A stretch of DNA of 64,000 nt from Fibrobacter sp. (lineage in GTDB: Bacteria > Fibrobacterota > Fibrobacteria > Fibrobacterales > Fibrobacteraceae), in the NCBI RefSeq assembly GCF_017551775.1, contig NZ_JAFZKX010000043.1, forward strand, positions 1 through 64,000. Reading direction: 5' to 3'. Below the pieces are notes generated by a model, which was not told where the DNA came from, ran no database searches, and saw nothing but the letters and a program-made list of their open reading frames with translations. Below are positions 7,413 through 16,250 of the stretch, in pieces. Within the stretch, counting starts at the first letter, position 1, and every line of letters starts with the position of its first letter. Both the position numbers and the translations under genes were made by a program.

Positions 7413-8903
7413 TTACTTCACGAAGCTGGCGGGCAGCGTGAACTGCTTCAGGAACGGCCAGCCGATGTTGCCATCGCCCTGTTCGTGGCCACCGCCCTGC
7501 TTGGTGCAGAGCACGACCTTCACGCCGTCCATGCAGTTGGAGTATTCGTCGCAACCATCTTTGTTCTTGGACGGAGAGCCGGTGCAGCCGTCTGCTTCTG
7601 CCCAGTACTTGAAGGTGCCTTCTGCGCCGAGGAAGTTCAAACCATCGTTGTAGCCGCTATCTCCACCCTGGTATTTGCAGACCGGGTCTGACGTGCCGCG
7701 GAAGTTGATGACAGCAATTGGACGTGTCTTCTTGCACTGGGCGCTGTTGGTTCTGTTCAGGTCCATAGCTGCCGGAGCAACTGCGGCGAAGACATCGGGC
7801 ATCATGCAGGCCACGTGGTTACTCATGCCGCCACCCATGGAGAAGCCTGCTGCGTAGATGCGCTGCGGGTCGATGCAGGCTTTTTCTCTGACATACTTGA
7901 TCATTTCGCGAGTGAACTCAAGGTCATCGTCGTTGGAGCAGCACGGGCCGACGTTCCAACCCGGGCCCATCGTTTTGGTGGTGCCTTGCGGGTAGAGCGA
8001 GATGACGCCTTCCTTGTCGGTGAGTGCTTTGTACTTCGTGTCTCTCATCTGACCATCGCTGCTGCCACCAATTGGGTGATAGTCAATGAGCAGCGGTACG
8101 GCCTGGTCGCCCTTGTAGGTACTCGGCACATGCATGATGAATGTGCGCTTGCCCGAACTGCCTTGGACGGTCAAACTTACCGTCTCGTCTTTGCCGCCTA
8201 TTGCGGTCTTGCCGGAGCAGTCGATAACGGGTGCCTCTACGCTGCTCGAAGAGGGAGGCGGAGGTGTGACAGAAGAACTCTGGGGCGGCTGGACCGAGCT
8301 GGAACTGGCCGGCGGATTGGAACCGGGTTCCATAACGATGTGCACGCCGGTTTCGACTTCGGCCTTTGCCTGGTAGGTGGCGTTCTTGTAGCCTTCCTTG
8401 GAGAACTGCAAGAACGGCAGCGGGTCGCCTTCTTTCTTGAGGGACTTGACGCCCTTGTCGGTCACCATAAAGGTGCTGTTGCTGCGGTCGCTGTTAATGT
8501 GGATGAACTTCGCTCCCTTGGCGAGATCGCCCATGTTGAGAGAAACGATTCCCTGGATATTCTCGAGATTGCGTTCCTTGAGGACCTTGCCAAGCGCATT
8601 GATTATGGACACCTTGAGGTCTCTTGCGTCCACGTTATAAATGGTAAGCATGTTGCCATCCATGTGGATCGACATGCTGGCAGTCTTCGTGCCGAAGAGT
8701 GAGGAATTATCGTCACTGATGGTGAACTTACCGTCGTCGGCGGTAGAGGCGGAAACGCCCGCAAAGTTGAACGAATTGATGGCGACTCCACCCAGGGGTT
8801 GGCCCTGCTGCGTGGTGACGACACCGGAAATGCTCCAGGCGAAAGCCAGGCTGCTCGACATCGCTATTGCGCTAGCGATGCCCATGATTTTAGAAAACGT
8901 CAT
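7413..8903 (-). CDS. Secreted feruloyl/acetyl xylan esterase (CE1-like)
   Basis: Likely frees ferulate or acetate from xylan outside the cell. ATG 8903 is chosen (496 residues) because an AAGGAG site lies 8 bases upstream and a signal peptide ending LAFA follows. Residues ~25-70 resemble a carboxypeptidase-regulatory/CnaB-like fold. Residues ~75-145 look like the beta-sandwich tails that usually sit at the C terminus of Fibrobacter enzymes, here placed near the N terminus. A Ser/Pro linker covers ~195-225. The alpha/beta-hydrolase domain (~228-496) has the nucleophile S355 in GFSMG and a His near GGGHEQG. The family also contains polyhydroxybutyrate depolymerases (LpqC); the xylanase next door favours feruloyl esterase. 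Confidence 0.85.
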   Translation of the reverse strand: MTFSKIMGIASAIAMSSSLAFAWSISGVVTTQQGQPLGGVAINSFNFAGVSASTADDGKFTISDDNSSLFGTKTASMSIHMDGNMLTIYNVDARDLKVSIINALGKVLKERNLENIQGIVSLNMGDLAKGAKFIHINSDRSNSTFMVTDKGVKSLKKEGDPLPFLQFSKEGYKNATYQAKAEVETGVHIVMEPGSNPPASSSSVQPPQSSSVTPPPPSSSSVEAPVIDCSGKTAIGGKDETVSLTVQGSSGKRTFIMHVPSTYKGDQAVPLLIDYHPIGGSSDGQMRDTKYKALTDKEGVISLYPQGTTKTMGPGWNVGPCCSNDDDLEFTREMIKYVREKACIDPQRIYAAGFSMGGGMSNHVACMMPDVFAAVAPAAMDLNRTNSAQCKKTRPIAVINFRGTSDPVCKYQGGDSGYNDGLNFLGAEGTFKYWAEADGCTGSPSKNKDGCDEYSNCMDGVKVVLCTKQGGGHEQGDGNIGWPFLKQFTLPASFVK

Positions 8904-9274
8904 TTTTCTTGCTCCTTTTTTTGCCAAACACGTAACCATACATCACCAAATTTACCATTTATAATGAGCCCTCAAATGTAAATTTTTATTCGTTTACATT
9001 TTGTAAATGGCAAATTTAGCCAAAAAAAGGCACTTTTTACAGACTAGAGCCTTTGGCTTTCCTTTGCGAGACGAAAAGTTCCATTTTTCTTACGAAATTG
9101 CCTTTTTAAGGGCGTTTTGCACAATGGCTTTTTCCGGCTATGTAAACTTTTGCTTATGGACAAACTGTCAATGGAATAATTTCGGGCGTAAGGAAAATGT
9201 CCTGTTGGGGGAGGTAGTTTTATAATGTGCCTGCATGGGATGTGCCGGCCACAATCATAAAAAAGGATGTGGAT
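8904..9274. other. Divergent promoter region between esterase and xylanase
   Basis: 371 bases without a convincing gene. It must hold the promoters of both enzymes. TATAAA on the minus strand near 8960 and TATAAT on plus near 9220 are candidate -10 boxes without good -35 partners. The middle is T-rich with several short palindromes such as AGCCTTTGGCT. No known operator is recognised. Confidence 0.5.
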
Positions 9275-11113
9275 ATGAAACAGATTATCTCTACATTGAC
9301 CAAGACGATGGCGGTTGCTCTTGCCGCGTCGAGCTTCTCTTTTGCCGGTCCTGGTCTGGCTGACGGTGCTGCCAAGTTCGTCGGCAACATTACGACCCGC
9401 GGTCAGGTCCGTAGCGACTTTACGGAGTTGTGGAACCAGATTACTGCCGAAAACGAATGTAAGTGGGCTTCCATTGAAGGTACCCGCGGCCGCTACAACT
9501 GGAGCGGTTGCGATGCCGCCTACAACTGGGCGAAGCAGAACGGTGGCCACTTCAAGTTCCACGCTCTCGTGTGGGGCTCCCAGTACCCGAACTGGCTGAA
9601 CGGCCTTAGCACGGCTGATACCAAGGCTGCCATTACGGCCTGGATGGACGCCGTCAAGGAACACTACCCCGATCTCGAAATGATCGACGTGGTGAACGAA
9701 GCTATTAAGAGTGGTGGCGGCTATCACTCTCCGTATGGCCAGAACAACAACATCATTCCGGCTCTCGGTGGCGACAACGGCAACTACGAATTCGTGACCA
9801 CGGCCTTCAAGATGGCCCGTGAACGTTGGCCGGATGCAATCCTGATTTACAACGACTACAATACTGTCCAGTGGCAGAAGAACGAAGGTATTGACCTCAT
9901 CCAGAAAATCAAGAAAGCTGGTGCTCCGGTGGACGCCTACGGCTTGCAGGCCCATGACATGATGACCCAGGGCGGTGGTCAGGGCGGTACCGGTGGTGGC
10001 GGCGGATGCTTGAACATCAACACGCTGAAAAGCGTTCTTGATGAAATCTGGCAGAAGACCCAGACCCCGATGTTCATTTCTGAATACGACATCGGCACCG
10101 AAAATGACAATACCCAAAAGCAATGCTATCAGGAACAGATTTCCCTGTTCATGGAAAATGAACACGTTGCCGGTATCACTCTTTGGGGCTACATCTACGG
10201 TGCGACCTGGGTGACCAACGGTAACTCCGGTATCATCAAGGATGGCAAGGACCGTCCGGCCATGACATGGCTCAAGGATTACCTCTCCAAGAACAAGGGC
10301 GTCAACACGACTGGCCTTCCGACGGGCGAACTGACTCAGGTCGATCCTGAACCGCAGCTCCCGTTCAAGGGCGAAGCCTTCGCTATCCCGGGCAAAATCG
10401 AAGCTGAAGATTTCGACATCCCGGGCAAGGGCAAGAACGAAGACGGAACTTCTAACCAGTCTTACTACGATGCAGATTCCGAAAACCATGGCACCTCCAA
10501 TTACCGTAAGGATACCGGCGTTGACCTGTACGAAAAGGCGACTGGCATCGTCGTGGGCTACAACAGCGAAGGTGACTGGCTCGAATACACTGTTGACGTG
10601 AAGGAAGCCGGTGAATACACCTTCTTCGCAGCCGTGGCTGCCGCTGGTTCTACCTCCAGTTTCCAGATGTCTATCGATGGCAAGGAAATCACCGATAAGA
10701 TCTCCGTGCCGGCTGCATCTTCTGGCGAAGACAACTACGAAGACTACAACAAGGTTTCCGCTAACGTGACCCTCACGGCCGGTAAGCATATCCTCCGTAT
10801 GGACGTGACCGGCGCATGGTTCGACGTCGACTACTTCACCTTCGTGAAGGGCGCTAACGCGACCGATCCCGAACCGATTGGCGGTGACGATCCTCCGCAT
10901 GCAATCGCTGTCGGCCAGCATCTGGATGTGAACCAGCTTCAGGACTACTATGTCATCGACCCGATGGGTGTCCAGATGGGTGTGATGAGCGCCTATGGCT
11001 TTGCGGCTGCCGGAGAAATCCTCCAGAGCTCCAGCATGGTCAAGTCCGCCGGTGTCTACTACCTGCGTAACCGCCGCACCGGCGAAATGCAGAGCGTCCG
11101 CGTGACCCGCTAA
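9275..11113 (+). CDS. GH10 endo-1,4-beta-xylanase with CBM6
   Basis: Cleaves xylan outside the cell. ATG 9275 (612 residues) is preceded by AAAAGGA and begins a signal peptide ending FSFAG. The GH10 barrel spans ~30-345, with acid/base E142 in DVVNEA and nucleophile E270 in FISEYDIG; a Gly-rich loop near 232-245 is unusual. A CBM6-type beta-sandwich (~372-535, starting KIEAEDFD and ending WFDVDYFTF) should bind xylan or cellulose. The last ~70 residues are a small module ending in RRTGEMQSVRVTR, similar in style to C-terminal modules of Fibrobacter wall enzymes that may serve secretion or attachment. It is divergent from the esterase and has its own terminator. Confidence 0.95.
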   Translation: MKQIISTLTKTMAVALAASSFSFAGPGLADGAAKFVGNITTRGQVRSDFTELWNQITAENECKWASIEGTRGRYNWSGCDAAYNWAKQNGGHFKFHALVWGSQYPNWLNGLSTADTKAAITAWMDAVKEHYPDLEMIDVVNEAIKSGGGYHSPYGQNNNIIPALGGDNGNYEFVTTAFKMARERWPDAILIYNDYNTVQWQKNEGIDLIQKIKKAGAPVDAYGLQAHDMMTQGGGQGGTGGGGGCLNINTLKSVLDEIWQKTQTPMFISEYDIGTENDNTQKQCYQEQISLFMENEHVAGITLWGYIYGATWVTNGNSGIIKDGKDRPAMTWLKDYLSKNKGVNTTGLPTGELTQVDPEPQLPFKGEAFAIPGKIEAEDFDIPGKGKNEDGTSNQSYYDADSENHGTSNYRKDTGVDLYEKATGIVVGYNSEGDWLEYTVDVKEAGEYTFFAAVAAAGSTSSFQMSIDGKEITDKISVPAASSGEDNYEDYNKVSANVTLTAGKHILRMDVTGAWFDVDYFTFVKGANATDPEPIGGDDPPHAIAVGQHLDVNQLQDYYVIDPMGVQMGVMSAYGFAAAGEILQSSSMVKSAGVYYLRNRRTGEMQSVRVTR

Positions 11114-11141
11114 CAAGAACTGTTATCCATACACCTAAAGT

Positions 11142-11171
11142 CCCCCGAGGTTTTGCTTCGGGGGCTTTTTT
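11142..11171 (+). terminator. Rho-independent terminator of the xylanase gene
   Basis: CCCCCGA pairs with TCGGGGG around a short T/G-rich loop, followed by a C and seven T, 28 bases after the xylanase stop. Confidence 0.9.
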
Positions 11172-11189
11172 TCTAGATTTGGCCCTACG

Positions 11190-12362
11190 ATGGCAGACAC
11201 CACATTGACAACCGCCCCGAAGAAGACCGCGTACTTCCCCGCGATCGACGGGCTTCGGCTTCTTGCGAGCATAAACATCGTGATGCTCCACTTGGGCAGT
11301 TCGAATGCGCTCGCCTACATGGCGGACTACAAGTGGCTCATGCCTATCGTGAGCGCGCCTGCGTTTGCCGCGGGCATATTCTACGTTTTCGCGGGCTTCC
11401 TTTTTGCAAGCAAGTTCAGCGATCCGGACCGCCGCATTCCGGTAATCCCGTTCATGTTCGCCCGCATTGCGAAACTCTACAGGCTTCACTTCTTCATGAC
11501 GCTCTTGATGTTCGTGGTGCTCGTATTCAAGTTCAGCGGCTATACGCACCTGCCTTCTTTCGGCGAAATCGGGGACTGCGCCTCGAAGGGCCTTGCCGCG
11601 ATGACGCACCCCTGGCGGAGCCTGCTTCTGCACCTCTCGCTTACGTGGTCCATCGTGCCCGATTTGGGCATGAAGCTGAACGAACCCAGCTGGTCGCTGA
11701 CGAGTTTCTTTTTGTGCTATGCCATCACGCCTTGGTTCAGCCGCTGGCTGTTCAAGCGCAGCCGCCGCACCCTCTGGATTCTGTTCGGCGCCGTGTTCGT
11801 CCCGGGGATACTCTGGGCGGCGACTTTTGGGCTCACGGGCGACCTGTGGTTCGCCGGCTATGGCGAAAAATACAGGTTCTTCCACATGTTCGCGCCGGTA
11901 CGCGTGTTCGAGTACATTTTCGGCATGGTCATCTTCCGCCTGTATGCCGAAGGCTGCTTCGAGTTCCTCAAGAAGGACTACGTGAGCGGGATAATGCAGG
12001 CGCTTCTGCTTGCGGCCCTTTACGGGAGCCTGTTCCTCATGTCGCCGGCCTACAACCCGGGCGTGAATTACTTTATCCACCATAGCGTCGCCGTGTTCAT
12101 CTACGGGCTGTTCGTGCTGTCGCTCCTTTCGGGAAAGGGCTTCATGGCGCGCTTCTTCTGCATAGGCATCGTCCGCAGGGTGGGCCGCGCGAGTTTTTAT
12201 CCGTACCTCATACACCTTCCGCTCATCACGATTGCGTGGGGTATCTGCAACTTGAATTCCCCGAAGAATACGATTTTGTTCATGCTGTTCGTCTACACGG
12301 TGAGCACGCTTTATATGGAATTCAAGACTTGGCGCCGCAAGCGCAATAAGAATAAAGTGTGA
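11190..12362 (+). CDS. Integral membrane acyltransferase, family 3 (OafA-like)
   Basis: 390 residues with about ten hydrophobic segments. The N terminus has FPAIDGLRLLASINIVMLH, the signature of acyltransferase-3 proteins that O-acetylate or O-acylate sugars of surface glycans, peptidoglycan or small molecules. The His in VMLH is the usual active-site His, and FMFARIAKLYRLHFF matches the conserved R-x10-H region. No SGNH domain is attached. It sits alone between terminators, so its substrate cannot be told from context. No Shine-Dalgarno is evident. Confidence 0.85.
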   Translation: MADTTLTTAPKKTAYFPAIDGLRLLASINIVMLHLGSSNALAYMADYKWLMPIVSAPAFAAGIFYVFAGFLFASKFSDPDRRIPVIPFMFARIAKLYRLHFFMTLLMFVVLVFKFSGYTHLPSFGEIGDCASKGLAAMTHPWRSLLLHLSLTWSIVPDLGMKLNEPSWSLTSFFLCYAITPWFSRWLFKRSRRTLWILFGAVFVPGILWAATFGLTGDLWFAGYGEKYRFFHMFAPVRVFEYIFGMVIFRLYAEGCFEFLKKDYVSGIMQALLLAALYGSLFLMSPAYNPGVNYFIHHSVAVFIYGLFVLSLLSGKGFMARFFCIGIVRRVGRASFYPYLIHLPLITIAWGICNLNSPKNTILFMLFVYTVSTLYMEFKTWRRKRNKNKV

Positions 12363-12382
12363 TTCATCGCACGGAACGGCAA

Positions 12383-12419
12383 CCCGCTTTGAAACTTTTT
12401 GTTTACGAAGTGGGCTTTT
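12383..12419 (+). terminator. Probable terminator of the acyltransferase gene
   Basis: CCCGCTT (12383-12389) pairs with AAGTGGG (12408-12414, one G-T) and is followed by C and five T. Confidence 0.65.
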
Positions 12420-12521
12420 TGGCCGTATGCAACGGAATTATTACATCTTTACGGGGTGCAATACTCCTCGAGTTCAATTATATTTAAATTCGGGTGGGAA
12501 AACCAAAAAATGAGGATGTAG

Positions 12522-14681
12522 ATGAAAAACTTCATTAAAGCAACAATGTGCGTGGCCGCTCTGGCTGCGACGACGGCGATGGCGGGCTCGTTCCCGTTCC
12601 CGCAGAACATGAAGAGCCCCAACGGCTATACGATTCCGTTTGCAAATACGGACATGATCAAGGACCACTATAGTAAGTGGAAAAAAGCCTGGTACGATGC
12701 AAGCCAGGGTTGGATTCTCGCTCCTGAAGGAACTTGCTCGACGGTTTCCGAAGCCATTGCCTACGGTATGTTGATTACCGTGTACATGGATGACCAGCAA
12801 ATATTTGACAAACTCTATGGCACATGGAAGTCCAATGGCGGTAATGGCGCCGGTATGAACTGGCGTGTCGGTTGTAATGGCGGCTCGGGTTCTGCCTCCG
12901 ACGCTGACTTCGATGCAGCCCTCGCTCTTGTGATGGCTTCCAAGCAGTGGGGCGGATCCTACCTGAACGATGCCAAGACGCTTATTGGCTGGATGGCCAC
13001 GAATGACATCAGTAGCAATCACATCAAGCCGGGTAACCAGTGGAACGATGCGTTCAACCCGAGCTACGCGACGACGGCAAACTTCAAGGTGTTCGAAAAG
13101 GTAAATAGCAGCTGGTCCTCCAGCATCGCCTCGACGGCTTACTCTGATTTGACTGCTTGCCGCAATTCTTCTACGGGCCTTGTTCCGGACTGGTGTGACT
13201 GGAACAGCCACAAGCCGACCAAGACGAGTGCCTCTGTGCAGCAGGCCGAAGCGGCCGGCTTCTTTGACGATGCCGCCCGTACTCCGTGGCGCATGGCCTG
13301 GGCCTACTATTGGTTCGGCGACTCCGAAGCCAGGAAGTTCAACGAAAAGATTTCCAACTGGCTCATCCCGACTACCCACACGGGCAGTGGCGTGAACTCC
13401 GGTTATTATATCGATGGCGAACCCGAACTTTCTGAGAAGCGCAGGTTTGCTTCTTCTACGTTCACCGGTGGTCTCGGTCTTGCGACTTCTTCTGTCGAAA
13501 GCTCCGAAGCCAAGGCTTATATGGAGACCGTCTATAACTTCCTCGCCAAGAAGACGAGCTGCGAGAAGGCTAACGGCTGTGGCGAAGGTTCGAACCCGGG
13601 CGAGAAGTACTACCCCTCGACTCTTAATCTCCTCTACCTGCTCCTCATGACGGGTAACATGCCCAATCTCTACGATATGAGTGGCTTTACCAAGTTCACA
13701 CCGGACCCGAGCCTCGCCACGAGCATTTCGGATGCCGAAGGCGAACAGATGGCTTCCGGTGATTCCACGGTCGGTGTTTCCGGCTTCTGGAACTGGGGTG
13801 CATACCACGACAAGCTCGGTATCGGTACGAAGATGTCTCCGGATTCGGGCTCCTCTCCGCTTTACAAGAGGAATTGTGAAATTACTGCCGACGCTTCCAT
13901 GGAAATCGGTCCGGAACCGGAATGGACTGCCGAAGCCGCTGCTGCCGGTACCCTCAAGTACCCGTCCGCCGGTATCGCGATGTCCTTCCTCTCTGACGAC
14001 AAGAAGGGTGTCGACCTTACGAAGTTCAATGTCAAGGCAGTGCGCGTGACCATGAAGGCCTCCGGCCCCATCCGCATGGCGACCCTTAGCGAAATGACTG
14101 CCGAGGCCGGTGCCGAACCGGGTACCTTTGTGCCTAATTCTGATGATTACAAGACTACGACATACGACTTGACCCCGCTAAGTTGCGGGTTTAAGGGCTT
14201 CGATGACCCGAATGCTAAGTACGAGGGAGGTCTCCTCGATTGGGTGAACCAAAACGACGCTCCGATGGGTGAGGATATCTTGAAGACCTTCAAGGGCCTC
14301 AAGTGGGAAGTCAAGGATGCCGCAGGTGGCATTGGTTCCCTCTCCATCAAGGCTGTTGAATTCATCGACGATAGCGGCAACGTTATCGACCCCGAGAAGA
14401 TTACCGGTATCAAGGTTCCGGATCCTCAGTGTGGTACGGGTCCGGGCCCGGAATCCTTCGTGCAGCGTTCGTTCGTTTCGGGCGTGAAGGTTATCGCTTC
14501 CGGTAACCAGGTCCATGTGCTCGGCGCTCAGGTCGGTTCCGACTACGCCGTGTTCAGCCTGCAGGGCAGGGTTGTCGCCTCTGGCAAGGTCCAGTGCGCT
14601 TCTCAGGGCATCACGGTCCCGAACAAGGGAACGTACCTGGTGCGTGTCGGTGGCAAGGTCCACACGATTGCCGTCAAGTAA
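12522..14681 (+). CDS. GH8 endoglucanase with C-terminal modules
   Basis: Hydrolyses beta-1,4-glucan (cellulose; some GH8 cut xylan). 719 residues; signal peptide ending TAMAG; GAGGAT ribosome site. The catalytic domain (~25-380) has the proton donor E77 in TVSEAIAYG, the sugar-binding Asp pair in ASDADFD (127-131), and general base D250 in DDAARTPWR. Residues ~405-620 form a second domain of jelly-roll character, plausibly carbohydrate-binding. The last ~65 residues (from about 655, GVKVIASGNQVHV to the end) look like a type 9 secretion or Fibrobacter C-terminal sorting-like sandwich: VFSLQGRVVASG, then GTYLVRVGG. A strong terminator follows. Confidence 0.93.
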   Translation: MKNFIKATMCVAALAATTAMAGSFPFPQNMKSPNGYTIPFANTDMIKDHYSKWKKAWYDASQGWILAPEGTCSTVSEAIAYGMLITVYMDDQQIFDKLYGTWKSNGGNGAGMNWRVGCNGGSGSASDADFDAALALVMASKQWGGSYLNDAKTLIGWMATNDISSNHIKPGNQWNDAFNPSYATTANFKVFEKVNSSWSSSIASTAYSDLTACRNSSTGLVPDWCDWNSHKPTKTSASVQQAEAAGFFDDAARTPWRMAWAYYWFGDSEARKFNEKISNWLIPTTHTGSGVNSGYYIDGEPELSEKRRFASSTFTGGLGLATSSVESSEAKAYMETVYNFLAKKTSCEKANGCGEGSNPGEKYYPSTLNLLYLLLMTGNMPNLYDMSGFTKFTPDPSLATSISDAEGEQMASGDSTVGVSGFWNWGAYHDKLGIGTKMSPDSGSSPLYKRNCEITADASMEIGPEPEWTAEAAAAGTLKYPSAGIAMSFLSDDKKGVDLTKFNVKAVRVTMKASGPIRMATLSEMTAEAGAEPGTFVPNSDDYKTTTYDLTPLSCGFKGFDDPNAKYEGGLLDWVNQNDAPMGEDILKTFKGLKWEVKDAAGGIGSLSIKAVEFIDDSGNVIDPEKITGIKVPDPQCGTGPGPESFVQRSFVSGVKVIASGNQVHVLGAQVGSDYAVFSLQGRVVASGKVQCASQGITVPNKGTYLVRVGGKVHTIAVK

Positions 14682-14704
14682 TCGACTGGTTCGAATTTGA
14701 AAAA

Positions 14705-14731
14705 GCCGCGGCCCTCGGGTCGCGGTTTTTT
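14705..14731 (+). terminator. Rho-independent terminator of the GH8 gene
   Basis: CCGCG at one arm pairs with CGCGG at the other (14706-14725), and six T follow (14726-14731). The T run is also the start of the first hairpin repeat. Confidence 0.85.
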
Positions 14732-14805
14732 GTATATGGCTCTGCAGCATAAAAGCAGAGCCATGTTGGACAAGCAGAGCCATACTGGGCGCCTCGGTCA
14801 TACGC
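14728..14805. repeat. 78-bp hairpin repeat, copy 1
   Basis: Starts TTTTGTATAT and contains ATGGCTCTGC at 14736-14745 followed by two inverted copies, GCAGAGCCAT, at 14755-14764 and 14774-14783. It ends TACTGGGCGCCTCGGTCATACGC. Except for a variable stretch of about 9 bases between the two inverted copies it is identical to copy 2, 211 bases downstream. Either inverted copy can pair with the single forward copy, so two hairpins compete. Confidence 0.9.
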
Positions 14806-14938
14806 TGTAAAGAAAGCTCGGGGGCGAAAAAGGAGATTGCATTAGCGTAAGTCAGCGCCCCCTCGCCGGCATGCTCAGCTCCAGATTGATATCTGGGGCT
14901 TCGCTTATGCCGCACGAAACTTGCCTACGACTCTCGGC

Positions 14939-15016
14939 TTTTGTATATGGCTCTGCAGCATAAAAGCAGAGCCATACTTAGCATGCAGAGCCATACTGGG
15001 CGCCTCGGTCATACGC
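14939..15016. repeat. 78-bp hairpin repeat, copy 2
   Basis: Same organisation as copy 1: ATGGCTCTGC at 14947-14956, inverted copies at 14966-14975 and 14985-14994. A perfect 30-bp repeat (14919-14948 and 15023-15052) flanks it and carries a TTGCCT-17-TATAT promoter-like unit on each side, so the copy could be transcribed as a short hairpin RNA. Between the copies (14806-14918) are further inverted repeats, GGGGGCG/CGCCCCC and CCAGAT/ATCTGG. No protein gene is credible here. Confidence 0.85.
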
Positions 15017-15024
15017 AAGTGTAC

Positions 15025-15053
15025 TTGCCTACGACTCTCGGCTTTTGTATATT
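15025..15053 (+). promoter_or_regulatory. Promoter of batA
   Basis: TTGCCT (15025-15030), 17 bases, TATATT (15048-15053). The expected start near 15060 gives a leader of about 35 bases with GGAG before the batA ATG. It lies mostly inside the 30-bp repeat, so the repeat family supplies the promoter. Confidence 0.7.
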
Positions 15054-15093
15054 CTTGGCGGGGAAAGACCCCTAGGAATTTTTGGAGCTTAAT

Positions 15094-16197
15094 ATGGATA
15101 TTGGCGCACTTCATTTTCAGAATCCCGAAGCCTTCTGGCTGTTTGTTCTTGTTCCCGTCTTGATAGCTTTGTATGTCTACCGCCAGCAGCGCCGCAAGAG
15201 TACCATCAAGTTCCCTGCGCTTTCCATTGCGAAGAAGGCCGTGCCCAGCCGCCGCGTGCGCCTGCGCCACATTGTGCCTGCCTTGCGCCTGGCCGCCCTC
15301 TGCTGCTTCGTGGTGGCGCTTGCGCGCCCGCAGAACGCGATGGAAGTGGAATACACGAATACCGATGGTGTCGACATCATGCTCGCGCTCGACGTCTCAG
15401 GCTCCATGGGAACGCTCGACATGCTTACTCGTACCGAGCAGGCGAAACTCGGGGTGATGAACGCCGAACGCATCCTCAAGTCGGGCGACTACTGGAAATA
15501 CAGCCGTATGGGCTATGCCCAGGTGGTGATTGCCGACTTCATCCAGAAGCGCCACAGCGACCGCATCGGTCTTTCGGCCTTCGGTAGCCGCGCGGTGACG
15601 CAGTGCCCGCTTACGCTCGATTACGGCAGCCTGCTCGAAATCTTGAAGGCGACTGACGAACTGGCGAAGGATTCCGTGATTGCGGGCCGTACCGCCATCG
15701 GCGATGGCCTCATGAATGCGCTCGCCCGCCTGCAGAAGTCCGAGGCTAAATCGAAGGTCGTGGTGCTCTTGACCGACGGACGCGACAATGCCAGCGTGAT
15801 TTCGCCCGTGCGTGCGGCGGAAGTCGCTCAGTCGCTGGGCGTGAAGGTCTATACCGTAGGCGTGGGCAAGAAGAAGGGTAAGATTCTCGCCTTCCAGCAG
15901 AACCCGTGGACGGGTGAAATCTCGTGGGGCGAGCGCGACATCACGCCCGAGGAAGGTATCGACGAGACGACCCTCAAGTCGGTCGCCGCGAAGACGGGCG
16001 GCAAGTTCTACCGCGCCGAGAACAAGGAACAGCTCGAGGAAATCTATTCCGAGATTGATCAGCTCGAAAAGACCGAGATTGAGACGGTCGCTTACGCCCG
16101 GTATGCGGAAAAGTTCTACCCGTGGCTCCTCGCGGGTGCGATTCTCGTGCTTTTGGAATTGCTGCTTGCGAATACGCGCTTCGTGCGCATCCCGTAA
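15094..16197 (+). CDS. batA: BatA-like von Willebrand factor A membrane protein
   Basis: 367 residues. ATG 15094 is chosen for its GGAG site and because TM1 (~13-28) follows directly. TM2 is ~62-77 and TM3 ~345-360, with a VWA domain between. The MIDAS metal site is complete: D100-x-S102-x-S104, T200 in GRTAIGD, D228 in LTDGRD. Bat proteins work as membrane-bound VWA scaffolds with MoxR ATPases in aerotolerance or envelope stress. A segment of ~27 residues after the MIDAS strand (118-145) is longer than in BatB. No moxR or DUF58 gene is next to it here, and batB is separated by an inverted gene. Confidence 0.88.
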   Translation: MDIGALHFQNPEAFWLFVLVPVLIALYVYRQQRRKSTIKFPALSIAKKAVPSRRVRLRHIVPALRLAALCCFVVALARPQNAMEVEYTNTDGVDIMLALDVSGSMGTLDMLTRTEQAKLGVMNAERILKSGDYWKYSRMGYAQVVIADFIQKRHSDRIGLSAFGSRAVTQCPLTLDYGSLLEILKATDELAKDSVIAGRTAIGDGLMNALARLQKSEAKSKVVVLLTDGRDNASVISPVRAAEVAQSLGVKVYTVGVGKKKGKILAFQQNPWTGEISWGERDITPEEGIDETTLKSVAAKTGGKFYRAENKEQLEEIYSEIDQLEKTEIETVAYARYAEKFYPWLLAGAILVLLELLLANTRFVRIP

Positions 16198-16250
16198 CGC
16201 CCGCCGGTCAGTGGCGGTAATCTAGATTCGTTGTATACGGAAAGCCCGTG

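Noticed and set aside
9007-9225. 72-codon frame before the xylanase gene
   Set aside because: No ribosome site, no family match, and it lies across the divergent promoter region.
9044-11116. Long open frame on minus across the xylanase gene
   Set aside because: It lies fully antisense to a gene with intact GH10 catalytic residues, has no recognisable motif and arises from the codon bias of a GC-rich gene.
14178-15270. Two minus frames sharing the peptide MTEAPSMAL...
   Set aside because: The likeness comes from the duplicated hairpin DNA, not from a protein family; the frames also run into coding regions of the GH8 and batA genes.
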